From positions 1-64,000 of the forward strand of contig NZ_CP047650.1 of the NCBI RefSeq assembly GCF_009906855.1: a stretch of DNA of 64,000 nt. Reading direction: 5' to 3'. Shown here piece after piece: positions 20,837 to 29,306 of this stretch. The notes under the pieces are model-generated. The model had not been told where the DNA came from. It did no database searches and saw only the letters and a program-made list of their open reading frames with translations. The translations under genes and the position numbers were made by a program. The stretch is from Xylophilus rhododendri. GTDB lineage: Bacteria; Pseudomonadota; Gammaproteobacteria; Burkholderiales; Burkholderiaceae_C. Numbering within the stretch: the stretch's first letter is position 1; each line of letters begins with the position of its first letter.

Positions 20837-20930
20837 GCGTGGATAGTCGTGAACGTTCGGTAAAAAAAAGCAGTGCCGATGATAGGCCGGCGACCCGGCC
20901 GATCCGGCAGCAGTTGCAACAAGCGCTGCC

Positions 20931-21878
20931 TCAGCGGTCCCAGGGATAGGGCAATGCCTGCCAGCCGCGTCCCAGATGCTTTTGCAGCTGCCGCCGCCAT
21001 TTGGGCAGCCGGTTGAAGGCGAGCTTGGGCTGGATGCGCTGCTGCGGATCGATGCCGGCGGACAGCTCCACCAGGCGCTGCGGCCCTGTATCGGCATGCC
21101 GCTCCAGGAAGCGGGCGATGTCGGCTCGGAACTCCTTGAACACGTGGTAATGCAGCAGCCGGCTTTCCGCGGCGACGATCTGCCGGCCCTGCGCCGCCAG
21201 CACCGCCGACAGCGCCACCTGTTCGGCCGTGGCCAGGGGCATGGCGGCGCAGATCTGGTCGGTCAGGGCCAGGGTCAGGGCCATGAGCGGCGCCACTTCG
21301 TCGCCACGCAGGCCGACGGCGCCGGAGTTCCACAGCGGCAGGTCGGGGGCGAGCAGCTGCTGCTGCCGCCCGGCGAAGTCGAAACGCTGGCGCCGCGCCA
21401 TGTCGAACAACCGGCCCTGCGAGCGGCTGTGACGCCGGTTGCCTTCGATGCTGCCCTCGCGTGCATGCAGCACCACCTGGCCCTCGGCGATGGCCTGGAA
21501 CAACGGGTCGGGGTCGGCGATGAAGGCGGTGTCGGAATCCACGAACATCAGGCCGTCGTGCGCACCGGCGCCCACCGTGCGCGCGGCATGTGCGATGAGC
21601 TGGGGCTTGATGCGGTGCACATAGCCCTCCGGGCCGCCACGCCAGTCGAGCAGCTGCTGCGGCGCCAGCGCCAGGTAGACCACATCGGGCCGCTCGCCGA
21701 TCACCTGCAGAAAACTTTCGGGCCGGTCGGTGGCGACCAGCACGGTGCAGGGCGCGGCGCCGCGCCAGCGCAGCCAGCTCAGCAGCAGGTAGACGGCCTC
21801 CTGCCGGTAATGCTCGGCGCCGTGCGCCATGGTGAGTAGGTAGTTCAAGAAAGGCTCTGGCCGGTCCGGGGCCCGCAT
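20931..21878 (-). CDS. Putative GT-A-type glycosyltransferase, unknown substrate
   Basis: A 315-residue soluble protein. A nucleotide-sugar-type D-S-D (in M-F-V-D-S-D-T-A-F) follows a Rossmann-like N-terminal region (C-T-V-L-V-A-T-D-R-P-E-S-F). A later N-S-G-A-V-G-L-R motif is typical of GT-A enzymes positioning an acceptor. The C terminus is basic (N-R-L-P-K-W-R-R-Q-L-Q-K). The start at 21878 is chosen from M-R-A-P-D-R-P; an upstream ATG-like codon at 21911 is possible. It is not adjacent to recognisable polysaccharide genes. Glycosyltransferase is inferred from the D-x-D context only. Confidence 0.6.
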   Translation of the reverse strand: MRAPDRPEPFLNYLLTMAHGAEHYRQEAVYLLLSWLRWRGAAPCTVLVATDRPESFLQVIGERPDVVYLALAPQQLLDWRGGPEGYVHRIKPQLIAHAARTVGAGAHDGLMFVDSDTAFIADPDPLFQAIAEGQVVLHAREGSIEGNRRHSRSQGRLFDMARRQRFDFAGRQQQLLAPDLPLWNSGAVGLRGDEVAPLMALTLALTDQICAAMPLATAEQVALSAVLAAQGRQIVAAESRLLHYHVFKEFRADIARFLERHADTGPQRLVELSAGIDPQQRIQPKLAFNRLPKWRRQLQKHLGRGWQALPYPWDR

Positions 21879-21911
21879 TGTGCCGCCCTCATTGCCGCGC
21901 CATTCGCACAC

Positions 21912-22643
21912 TCATACCCGCAGCCAGGCCTGCTGCACCGCCTCGTCGGCGCGCAGCTGCGCAGGCGTGCCCTCGAAGACGATACGGCCCTGCCCCATCA
22001 CCAGCACCCGGTCGGCGATCTCCAGGGCGATCACCTGCTTCTGCTCGACCAGCAGTACCGCCCTGCCCTGCCGCCGCTGTTCGACCAGGCATTCGGCCAC
22101 ACGCTGCGCCATGGAAGGCGCCAGGCCTTCGGTGGGCTCGTCCAGCAGCAGCAATCCGGGCTGCGACATCAGCGTGCGGCACAGCGACAGCATCTGCTGC
22201 TCGCCGCCCGACAGCAGGCCGGCGGCCACGTCGGCGCGCTCCTGCAGCCGGGGGAATTGCGCGAAGGCCTGCGCCTCGGTCCAGCCCGGCCTGCCGTGGC
22301 GTTTTCCCAGCGCCAGGTTCTGGCGCACCGTCAGCGGGGCGAAGACATCGCGGCTCTCCGGCACATAACCCACGCCCAGTCGGGCGATGCGGTGGGCCGG
22401 CAGGCCGACCAGCGAATGGCCCTGCCACGAGGCCGCGCCACCCGTCGCCGGCAGCAGGCCCATCAGGCAGCGCAGCAGCGTGCTGCGGCCTGCGCCGTTG
22501 CGGCCGAGCAGGGCGACGATCTCGCCCGCGGCCAGGCGCAGGCTGACCTGCTGGAGCACCCGGCTCCTGCCGTAGCCGGCTTCCAGGCGCTCGACGGACA
22601 GCACGGCGGAGGATGCGCTGCCAGCCATGTCAGAGACCGCCAT
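21912..22643 (-). CDS. livF: Branched-chain amino acid-type ABC transporter ATPase LivF, with Walker A Lys replaced by Arg
   Basis: A 243-residue ATPase (238 residues if started at 22628, which is 1 bp past the livG stop). The signature L-S-G-G-E-Q-Q, Walker B L-L-L-L-D-E-P-T-E-G-L-A-P and H-loop region are LivF-like, but the Walker A motif reads G-R-N-G-A-G-R-S-T. Residue 53, normally the ATP-binding lysine, is encoded by CGC (Arg). The LivF switch-region histidine is also not canonical (V-E-Q-K). ATP hydrolysis by this subunit may be impaired; LivG has a normal Lys. It is the last gene of the livHMGF cluster. Confidence 0.88.
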   Translation of the reverse strand: MAVSDMAGSASSAVLSVERLEAGYGRSRVLQQVSLRLAAGEIVALLGRNGAGRSTLLRCLMGLLPATGGAASWQGHSLVGLPAHRIARLGVGYVPESRDVFAPLTVRQNLALGKRHGRPGWTEAQAFAQFPRLQERADVAAGLLSGGEQQMLSLCRTLMSQPGLLLLDEPTEGLAPSMAQRVAECLVEQRRQGRAVLLVEQKQVIALEIADRVLVMGQGRIVFEGTPAQLRADEAVQQAWLRV

Positions 22644-23379
22644 AGGCCAGGCGCACCGCCGGATCGGCGCGCACCTGCTGCGGGGAGTCGAAGGCGATGA
22701 CCCGGCCGTCGGCCAGCACCGCCACCCGCCCGGCCAGCTCGAAGACGACCTGCATGTCGTGCTCCACCATCAGCACCGTGCGGCCGGCGGCCAGCTGGCG
22801 GATGACGGCGATGCAGCGGGCTGTCTCGTCCTGCGACATGCCGGCCGTGGGCTCGTCGAGCAACACCACGGCAGGGTCGCCGCAGAAGGCCAGACCCACT
22901 TCCAGCAGGCGCTGCTCGGCGTAGCTCAGGGTGGCGGCCGGGCGGCGGTCCAGGCCCTGCAGGCCGATGGTGTGCAGCAGGCGATCGACCTCCTGCTCGA
23001 CCGAGACGGTGCGCTCGAAAGGCAGCAGCCAGCGCAGCGGATGCATCGCCACCGCCGCCAGGGCGCAGCGCAGGTGGTTGCGCACATCCAGGCTGCCGAA
23101 GAGCTGCGTGGTCTGGAAACTGCGCGACAGGCCCCGGCGGCGCAGGCGCTGCGGCGCCCATCCGGCGATGGACTGCCCTTGCAGCAGGATGCTGCCGGCG
23201 CTGGGCGCATGCCGGCCGCTGATGGTGTCGAACAGGGTGGATTTGCCCGCGCCGTTGGGGCCGATCACGGCCACGCATTCCTGCGGCCGCACCGCCAGGT
23301 CGATGCCGCGCAGGATTTCCGACGCGCCGAAGCGTTTTTCCACGCCGCGCAACTCCAGTGCATGGGACGACCGACTCAT
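22630..23379 (-). CDS. livG: Branched-chain amino acid-type ABC transporter ATPase LivG
   Basis: A 249-residue ATPase with an intact Walker A (G-P-N-G-A-G-K-S-T), the signature L-S-Y-A-E-Q-R (the usual LivG variant of LSGGQ), Walker B V-V-L-L-D-E-P-T-A-G-M-S and the switch His in M-V-E-H-D-M. The start overlaps the livM stop by 4 bp. It energises import of branched-chain amino acids or related amides together with LivF. Confidence 0.93.
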   Translation of the reverse strand: MSRSSHALELRGVEKRFGASEILRGIDLAVRPQECVAVIGPNGAGKSTLFDTISGRHAPSAGSILLQGQSIAGWAPQRLRRRGLSRSFQTTQLFGSLDVRNHLRCALAAVAMHPLRWLLPFERTVSVEQEVDRLLHTIGLQGLDRRPAATLSYAEQRLLEVGLAFCGDPAVVLLDEPTAGMSQDETARCIAVIRQLAAGRTVLMVEHDMQVVFELAGRVAVLADGRVIAFDSPQQVRADPAVRLAYGGL

Positions 23380-24581
23380 CGGCGTGCTCCCTGGCCCGCT
23401 GGCAGCCGCGCCGCGGCCAGCAGCCCAGCGCCCGCCACCAGCAACGCACAGGCGCAGCCCCAGGCCAGCGGCGCGGCGGGGTCCAGCGTTCGCCCGGGCC
23501 ACCAGGCCCAGGCGGGCTCCGCCGCATGCAGCCGGTAGGCCATCTCGACCGCCGCGATGCCACCCGCGGTCAGGGCCAGCGCGCCGGCCAGTGCCGAGGC
23601 GCAGCGCGGCCAGCCCCGTGCGACGACGGCGCCGGGCGCGGCGGCGATCAGCCCGGCGACTCCGCCGGGCGCGAACATCACCGTCAGCAGGAAGGCCAGC
23701 CCCAGGTACAGCGGCCAGGCGGCCGACCACTGCGCCAGCAGCGTCGAGGCCAGCACCATCAGCACGCTGCCCAGCACCGGCCCCAGGAAATGCGCGCTGC
23801 CGCCGAGGTAGGTGAAAAGCAGGTAGCTGCCCGAGCGGGCCAGGCCCAGCGCGTCCGGCGCACTGACGATCTCGAACTGGACGGCCCCCAGCGCGCCGCC
23901 CACACCGGCGAAAAAGCCCGCCAGCGCATAGGCCAGCCAGCGCAGGCGGCGCGGGTCGTGGCCGAGGAAGGCGGCGCGTTCGGGGTTGTCGCGCACCGCG
24001 TTGAAGAGGCGGCCCAGCGCCGTGCGCTGCAGGCCGTACAGCGCCAGGCCGGCCGCCAGGGCATAGGCCAGGGCCAGGCCGCAGACCTGCCGGGGCGAGG
24101 CGAAATCGAGCCCCAGCCAATGGCCGTAGACGCGGTCGGCCGTCAGCCCCGCCTCGCCGCCGAACCACTCCGGCAGCATCAGCGCCAGCGCCGCGGCCAG
24201 CTCGCCCAGCGCCAGGGTCACCATCGCGAAGGCGGTGCCGGCCGAGCGGGTGGCCACATAAGCCAGCGGCAGCGCCACCACCATCGCGGCCAGGCCGCTG
24301 CACAGCGGCACCAGCGGCAGCGGCATCCAGCCGTGGACGGCACCCCAGCGCATCGCGGCGATGGAGGCCAGCGCCCCCGCACCCACCTGCACCGCATGGC
24401 CGAAACTCAGCAGGCCGCACTGGCCCAGCAGCAGGTTGTTGGCCAGCAGCACGATGGCCAGCCAGGCGATCTGCGTCAGCATGGAGACTGCCAGGCCGCT
24501 GCCCCGGAAGAGCAGCGCCAGAACGACGGCGGCCGCCAGGACAGCGGCGGCGATCGCCACCGGGCGTGTGCGGCCCGTCAA
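23376..24581 (-). CDS. livM: Branched-chain amino acid-type ABC permease LivM
   Basis: A 401-residue permease of the LivM family with about ten membrane segments. The cytoplasmic coupling loop is visible as L-F-N-A-V-R-D-N-P-E-R-A-A-F-L-G. The start is an unusual TTG at 24581 whose bases form a 4-bp TTGA overlap with the livH stop, implying coupling. The last 80 residues add three extra hydrophobic segments and an Arg-rich end, longer than typical LivM. No substrate can be assigned without the binding protein. Confidence 0.9.
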   Translation of the reverse strand: MTGRTRPVAIAAAVLAAAVVLALLFRGSGLAVSMLTQIAWLAIVLLANNLLLGQCGLLSFGHAVQVGAGALASIAAMRWGAVHGWMPLPLVPLCSGLAAMVVALPLAYVATRSAGTAFAMVTLALGELAAALALMLPEWFGGEAGLTADRVYGHWLGLDFASPRQVCGLALAYALAAGLALYGLQRTALGRLFNAVRDNPERAAFLGHDPRRLRWLAYALAGFFAGVGGALGAVQFEIVSAPDALGLARSGSYLLFTYLGGSAHFLGPVLGSVLMVLASTLLAQWSAAWPLYLGLAFLLTVMFAPGGVAGLIAAAPGAVVARGWPRCASALAGALALTAGGIAAVEMAYRLHAAEPAWAWWPGRTLDPAAPLAWGCACALLVAGAGLLAAARLPAGQGARR

Positions 24582-25522
24582 TTGCGGTTACCCATCAGCC
24601 CGCGAGGCCGCAGCACCAGCACCGCCACCATCAGCAGATAGGGCAGCAAGGGCGCGGCCTGGGCCAGGCCGATGCGGCCGAGCGGGCCGTCCAGCCAGTC
24701 GGCGGACAGGCCGGCCGCCTGGAGCACCCCCTGCACCGACACATCGAAGGCCACCGCCAGGTTCTGCAGCATGCCGATCAGCAGCGATGCGGCAAAGGCC
24801 CCGGCCAGCGAGCCCATGCCGCCCACCACCACCACCACGAAAACGATGGATCCCACGGCGGCGGCCATGCCCGGTTCGGTGACATACACCGCGCCGCCGA
24901 CCGCCCCGGCCAGGCCGGCCAGCGCGGCGCCGGCCGCGAAGACGGCGGTGAAGACCAGCGGCACGTTGTGGCCCAGCGCCTGCGCCATCTGCGGATGGAC
25001 CAGCGCCGCCCGCACCAGCAGCCCGACCTGACTGCGCGCCAGCAGCATCCAGGCCAGCACCAGCATGCCCAGCGCCACCGCCATCACCAGCACCCGCGAA
25101 GCCGCGAAGGGCACGCCATACACGGTGAAGGCCGCGCCCCGCAGCATCTCGGGCAAGGCATAGGGCAAGGAGGAGCGGCCCCAGAACAGCTGCGTGCCCT
25201 CCACCACCAGCCAGGAGAGGCCAAACGTCGCCAGCAGCCCCGGCACCGGTCCGCGTGCATGCAGACGGCGCAGGCACAGCCGCTCGAACACGGCGCCCAG
25301 CAAGCCCACCGCCAGGGGCGCAGCCAGCAGGGCGGGCCAGAAGCCGATGGCGCCGGTGAAGGCATATCCCAGGTAGGCGCCCAACATGTAGAAGCTGGCG
25401 TGCGCGAAATTCAGCACGCCGAGCAGGCTGAAGACCAGGGTCAGCCCGGCGCTGAGCATGAACAGCAGCAGGCCGTAGGCCAGGCCGTTGAGCAGGGTGG
25501 AAAACAGGAGCGGGAAAGTCAT
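24578..25522 (-). CDS. livH: Branched-chain amino acid-type ABC permease LivH
   Basis: A 314-residue permease of the LivH family. It starts M-T-F-P-L-L-F-S-T-L-L-N-G-L-A-Y-G-L-L-L-F, with the L-N-F-A-H-A-S-F-Y-M-L-G-A-Y block conserved in LivH. The downstream segment G-G-M-G-S-L-A-G-A-F is also typical. It is the first gene of livH-livM-livG-livF, all overlapping or 1 bp apart. No periplasmic binding protein gene is present in this cluster; a livK-type gene occurs about 12 kb away at 37.6 kb. Confidence 0.93.
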   Translation of the reverse strand: MTFPLLFSTLLNGLAYGLLLFMLSAGLTLVFSLLGVLNFAHASFYMLGAYLGYAFTGAIGFWPALLAAPLAVGLLGAVFERLCLRRLHARGPVPGLLATFGLSWLVVEGTQLFWGRSSLPYALPEMLRGAAFTVYGVPFAASRVLVMAVALGMLVLAWMLLARSQVGLLVRAALVHPQMAQALGHNVPLVFTAVFAAGAALAGLAGAVGGAVYVTEPGMAAAVGSIVFVVVVVGGMGSLAGAFAASLLIGMLQNLAVAFDVSVQGVLQAAGLSADWLDGPLGRIGLAQAAPLLPYLLMVAVLVLRPRGLMGNRN

Positions 25523-25641
25523 GGGCGGCGCGATCGTAGGGCAGCCGGCAAGGGTCCGGGCTGTGGCTTTGCCGCTACCGAGTCGGTCGCACCGTGACGG
25601 AGATACAAGTAACAAGCCATAACTAAATCACAATATTGTCA

Positions 25642-26157
25642 ATGACTGACTTCGCGATGCCCCCATTCCACAAGCGCGCACTCAAGCGCCCCGCCGCTTT
25701 CGCGGCCCTGCTGGCCCTGGGGCTGGCCCTGCACGCCGGCGGCAGCCAGGCGGCCGAAGAGACCCTGCGCGCCGGCACGGCCAAGCTGGTCAAGGGCCAG
25801 GTGCAGGTCGCCAACGACGCGGGCGAACGCGCCTTGCAGCCGGGCGACGGCGTTTCCGCCGCCGACCGTGTGCTGACCGGCCCGGACGGCTCGGCCAGCC
25901 TGGTGCTGCGCGACGGCACCATGATCGTGGTCGGCCCGAACAGCCGCATGGACCTGCGCGAGTTCACATTCGATTCCACCACCTACAAGGGCAACCTGGT
26001 GGTGCGGGTGGTGCGAGGCACCATGCGTATGGTCAGCGGCCTGATCCGCAAGACGCGCCCGGAAGCGGTCAGCATCGAGACACCGACGGCGCTGATCGGC
26101 ATCCGCGGCACCGATTTCATTGTCGAGGTGGAACCCACCGAGGAAGCCGCCAAGTGA
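25642..26157 (+). CDS. Secreted FecR-domain protein
   Basis: A 171-residue protein from ATG 25642. A Sec signal peptide (F-A-A-L-L-A-L-G-L-A-L-H-A-G-G-S-Q-A-A) is followed by one FecR domain (residues about 45-165), with the repeated L-x-x-G-D and D-G-S-A-S-L-V-L-R-D-G-T pattern. The block S-I-E-T-P-T-A-L-I-G-I-R-G-T-D-F is the FecR-protein hallmark, shared with periplasmic FecR-like rather than sigma-factor regulators. It is followed by an OmpA-family lipoprotein with a 4-bp GTGA overlap. In many Burkholderiales a CHASE2 cyclase or kinase completes this pair; none is here. Confidence 0.87.
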   Translation: MTDFAMPPFHKRALKRPAAFAALLALGLALHAGGSQAAEETLRAGTAKLVKGQVQVANDAGERALQPGDGVSAADRVLTGPDGSASLVLRDGTMIVVGPNSRMDLREFTFDSTTYKGNLVVRVVRGTMRMVSGLIRKTRPEAVSIETPTALIGIRGTDFIVEVEPTEEAAK

Positions 26158-26795
26158 GGGCCGCCCTTAGCCGCAGCGGCACGCTGCTTGCCGTGCTGGG
26201 CCTTGCCTTGCTCCTGGGTGCCTGCGCGGCCAAGCCGCAGCGCGGCGGCACCAAGGTCACCCTGCTGCCGCAGGCCGACGGCACGCCCTCGGCGGTGATC
26301 GTGCGCTCCACCGCCGCCGGGCCGCAGGCCGTGAGCGAACAGCGCCTGGACGAGCCCTACCAGACCGCCGCCATCGGCCCGGGCCGGCCGATCGCGCTCG
26401 GTGCCGACAAGGCCGAACAGGTGCACCAGGCCTATGAGCCGCTGTTTGCCAACGCACCGCCGCCGCCGGCGAAGTTCGTGCTGTATTTCCGCGCCGGCAC
26501 CACCCAGCTGACGCCGGAGTCGCAGCAGGCGGTGCAGCGTGTGCTGGCCGAGACGCTGACCCGCAGCGGCGCCGAGATCGTGCTGATCGGCCATACCGAC
26601 ACCACCAGCAGCGGCGAAGCCAACGACGCGCTCTCGCTGCGGCGCGCCCGCCTGGTGCGCGACCTCTTCCTGCAGCGCGGCGTGGCGCCGGCCCTGGTCG
26701 AGGCGACCGGCCGGGGCGAGCGCGAACTGGCCGTGAAAACCGCCGACAACGTCGACGAGCCGCGCAACCGCCGGGTGGAAATCCTGGTCCGCTGA
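26154..26795 (+). CDS. OmpA-family lipoprotein
   Basis: A 213-residue protein starting with GTG at 26154, overlapping the FecR gene stop by 4 bp. The lipobox is L-G-A-C (lipidated Cys near residue 24) after a hydrophobic signal L-A-V-L-G-L-A-L-L-L. The C-terminal OmpA/MotB domain (residues about 105-210) has L-Y-F-R-A-G-T-T-Q-L, the peptidoglycan-binding G-H-T-D-T, and the R-R-A-x-x-V-R-D-L-F and N-R-R-V-E-I-L motifs. It presumably anchors to the outer membrane and touches peptidoglycan. It pairs with the secreted FecR protein for an unknown envelope role. Confidence 0.88.
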   Translation: MRAALSRSGTLLAVLGLALLLGACAAKPQRGGTKVTLLPQADGTPSAVIVRSTAAGPQAVSEQRLDEPYQTAAIGPGRPIALGADKAEQVHQAYEPLFANAPPPPAKFVLYFRAGTTQLTPESQQAVQRVLAETLTRSGAEIVLIGHTDTTSSGEANDALSLRRARLVRDLFLQRGVAPALVEATGRGERELAVKTADNVDEPRNRRVEILVR

Positions 26796-26812
26796 GGCGG
26801 CGCGCCGCCCGC

Positions 26813-26938
26813 TCAGCTGGGTTTGGGGATGTGAGCCTCGTCGCCCGGCTTGGGCGAGGGCTGCTTCTGCGGCTCCCGCGGGTATTCGGTCGGATGCTCC
26901 GTGGGGCGGGTGGCATCGAGTGAGCGGTGGGCAGGCAT
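26813..26938 (-). CDS. 41-residue Pro-rich peptide, unknown
   Basis: Too short for usual gene finders but supported by a strong Shine-Dalgarno (AGAAGGAG, 7 nt before ATG 26938). The product begins M-P-A-H-R-S-L-D-A-T and is rich in Pro, Glu and His, with no hydrophobic segment, so it should be soluble and disordered. It is convergent with the OmpA gene, 17 bp away. No family recognised. Confidence 0.55.
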   Translation of the reverse strand: MPAHRSLDATRPTEHPTEYPREPQKQPSPKPGDEAHIPKPS

Positions 26939-27115
26939 GCGGTTTCTCCTTCTGAAGCCTCCATGTTGCGTCCGGGCCCGATAGCGAGGCTGTAGGGATT
27001 CACCGGACCTGGTAGAAATCTACGTCTGGAAACCATCACCGTGTCAGGGTTGGCGATGATATGCACACGCGATCATCGCGGAGCCTGCGTCCTTGCGGAC
27101 GAACCGAACACTCCC

Positions 27116-27514
27116 ATGTCCCTGAACATCTTTCTCGTCGAAGACAACCGCATCGTCCGTAATGCCTTGACGGAAATGCTGCAGGAGACGCTCGACTGCC
27201 GTGTGGTGGCTTCCGCGGCCACCGAGCCGGAGGCCACCCGCTGGCTCAGCGCCAACCCCTACGACTGGGATATCGCGGTGATCGACCTCACTCTGGCCCA
27301 GGGCAACGGCTGGGGTGTGCTGGCCGGCTGCCGCGACCGCCAGCCCCACCAGCGCGCCGTGGTGCTGACCGGCCATGCCGACACCGCCATCCGCTCGCGC
27401 TGCGCCGAACTGGCCGCCAATGCGGTGTTCGACAAGACCACCGAACTCGACCTGCTCTTCGCCTACTGCTGCGGCCGCGACACGCCGGAGAGCAATCTTC
27501 TGGCCGCCGGCTGA
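27116..27514 (+). CDS. Stand-alone response-regulator receiver domain protein
   Basis: A 132-residue protein made of one REC domain and no output domain. The phosphoacceptor Asp57 (A-V-I-D-L-T-L-A), acidic pair E9-D10 (V-E-D-N) and conserved Lys (F-D-K-T-T-E-L-D) are visible. Stand-alone receivers usually relay phosphate or regulate by protein contact. No histidine kinase is adjacent; the nearest in the window is far away at 62 kb. The start at 27116 gives the standard M-S-L-N-I-F-L-V-E-D N terminus. Confidence 0.85.
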   Translation: MSLNIFLVEDNRIVRNALTEMLQETLDCRVVASAATEPEATRWLSANPYDWDIAVIDLTLAQGNGWGVLAGCRDRQPHQRAVVLTGHADTAIRSRCAELAANAVFDKTTELDLLFAYCCGRDTPESNLLAAG

Positions 27515-27607
27515 GCGCAGCGCCTTCCCCGCGGCGGGAAGACCGCGCCCGGAGCTTGTCCGGGCATCGTTAGACTTCGGCCATTTCGCCGCAGGCCGCG
27601 TCCCGTC

Positions 27608-28867
27608 ATGAAGCCGTTTTCCACCGCCCGCGCTGCAGGCCTGCCGGCCGCCCTGGCCTGCGCCCTCCTCTGCCCGACCGCCCATGCCCAGGAAGGCGAG
27701 CTTGGCAAGACAGCAGTCGAGCCCTGCCGCAGTCAGCAGACCCTGCTCTGGGGCCTGTGCCGGGCCGACGGCAGCAATGCGCCGCCGGTGGTGGCGCAAA
27801 ACTTCGAATACATAGGCCCGGGCACCGTGTTGTTCCCGGCCCGGCAGCGGCCTGGCGAGGCCCTGGGCTATATCGACAGCCGTGGCCAATGGCGCGTGGC
27901 GCCGAAATTCTCCATCGCCCGGCCTTTCAACGAGGGGCTTGCGGTGGTGTCGGATGGCCATCGGTCCGCGGCCATCGACGAGCAGGGCCAGGCCGTCGTC
28001 CCCTGGTTCGACGGATTGCTGTATTCCTTCAGCCAGGGCCTGGCCTGTTTCGTGCCGGAGGGCAGGATCGAGCTGGGCCTCCTCGGCCGCTGGCGGCAGG
28101 CCTTGGCCGGAGGGCCGGCCGACACGCCTTATGCCGCTCCCTGGTGGCACATCGAAGGCAAGGCCGGTTTTCTCGACGCCCGCGGCCAGGTCGTGATCGC
28201 CCCGCAATACGAGCCCAAACTCAATTTCCTGACCGCCGGCTGCGGCTTCGGATCGGCCGGCTACGCCGCCATGCGCCAGGACGGCCACGAAGGCCTGATC
28301 GACCGTAGCGGACGCTGGATCGTCCAGCCCGAATACGACTACCTGGGCATGGTGTTCTCCGGCAACCGCAAGGTGCTGGCCATGATCGCCGACCGCCGCC
28401 TGCAAGCCGGCGTGCTGCTGGACACGGTCGAGCGGCTCGACGGCTTCATGGGCCCAGACGGCGCCGTGCGCTGGCGCGACACCGGCCCACCTCGCGAGCA
28501 GCCGGTGCAGGGTGGCTTGGGACGGGCCCTGCTCAACCAGATGCTGTTTCCGCGGTGGCAACAAGACCTGACGAACGAGAATGTTTCCACCCGGATGCTG
28601 CAGGCCTGGTTGGGAAGCCTGGCGCTGGCGGCCTGCGCAATCCTCTGGATGGTGAAGAACCCGCCCGGCAAACGCCGCAGCCACGCTGTCCGTGCAGCAA
28701 GGGCTGTGATCGCCGCGGCCATCGTGCTGCCGCTGGCATTTCTGGCGGGGCTGCTGTCCAGCGCTTTCCTGGCCGTGATGCTCCTGGCCGCGGCGGGTGG
28801 TTTCTGGCTTCGCTGGCGCCGGCGCGGCTCGCCGGCGACAAGTGCGGTGAAGCCTGAACCGCTCTAG
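27608..28867 (+). CDS. WG-repeat membrane protein
   Basis: A 419-residue protein with a Sec signal peptide (cleavage near A-H-A). It has at least three WG repeats: G-Y-I-D-S-R-G-Q-W-R-V-A-P-K-F (residue about 86), G-F-L-D-A-R-G-Q-V-V-I-A-P-Q-Y (about 187) and G-L-I-D-R-S-G-R-W-I-V-Q-P-E-Y (about 229). Two C-terminal hydrophobic segments (about 337-355 and 370-400) place most of the chain in the periplasm. WG repeats are beta-rich repeats of unknown role in secreted bacterial proteins. The stop codon overlaps the convergent unknown gene by 4 bp. Confidence 0.82.
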   Translation: MKPFSTARAAGLPAALACALLCPTAHAQEGELGKTAVEPCRSQQTLLWGLCRADGSNAPPVVAQNFEYIGPGTVLFPARQRPGEALGYIDSRGQWRVAPKFSIARPFNEGLAVVSDGHRSAAIDEQGQAVVPWFDGLLYSFSQGLACFVPEGRIELGLLGRWRQALAGGPADTPYAAPWWHIEGKAGFLDARGQVVIAPQYEPKLNFLTAGCGFGSAGYAAMRQDGHEGLIDRSGRWIVQPEYDYLGMVFSGNRKVLAMIADRRLQAGVLLDTVERLDGFMGPDGAVRWRDTGPPREQPVQGGLGRALLNQMLFPRWQQDLTNENVSTRMLQAWLGSLALAACAILWMVKNPPGKRRSHAVRAARAVIAAAIVLPLAFLAGLLSSAFLAVMLLAAAGGFWLRWRRRGSPATSAVKPEPL

Positions 28868-29208
28868 GCGAGTTCGTCCGGGCCGAGTCCGGCGTCCACT
28901 GTTTCCAGGCTCTCGACCGAAAGCCGCTGCACTATCCAGCGCTTCTGCGAATCCTGAACCAGCAAACCGGTGACATGAGAGCGCAGCGCCGGATGTCCGC
29001 CTTCGTCACCGTCCAGGCCATGGTGGAAATCGAACTCGCCGTCGAACATCAGGCTGCCGTCGGCATCGAAACCCGCGCTGTCGATCACATGCCGGCGCCG
29101 CCAGGCCTTGTCGCCGGCCGGTACCGCTTCGCGCACCGCGGTGCTGCGAATCAAGGCTTCGAAAATGATGTCGGAGAAGTCTTCTGAAATATCGACGGCT
29201 GTTTTCAT
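28864..29208 (-). CDS. Hypothetical protein (114 aa)
   Basis: An acidic protein starting M-K-T-A-V-D-I-S-E-D-F at 29208, with AGGA upstream. The middle region D-A-D-G-S-L-M-F-D-G-E-F-D-F-H-H and the block V-Q-R-L-S-V-E-S-L-E-T look like a small mixed alpha/beta fold. No signal peptide. Convergent with the WG-repeat gene; the two stop codons share CTAG. Not recognised. Confidence 0.6.
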   Translation of the reverse strand: MKTAVDISEDFSDIIFEALIRSTAVREAVPAGDKAWRRRHVIDSAGFDADGSLMFDGEFDFHHGLDGDEGGHPALRSHVTGLLVQDSQKRWIVQRLSVESLETVDAGLGPDELA

Positions 29209-29306
29209 GGAATCCTGATCGGCGGAGAAAGCTTTGGCCAAAAGCATAGGCGGCACTCGACGTCACTGCTGTCAGGAATATTCCCCTGCGCCTAAGCCCG
29301 TCCTAT

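Noticed and set aside
28864..28867. Overlapping stop codons as a possible read-through signal
   Set aside because: The 4-bp CTAG overlap is a simple convergent arrangement; nothing suggests recoding.
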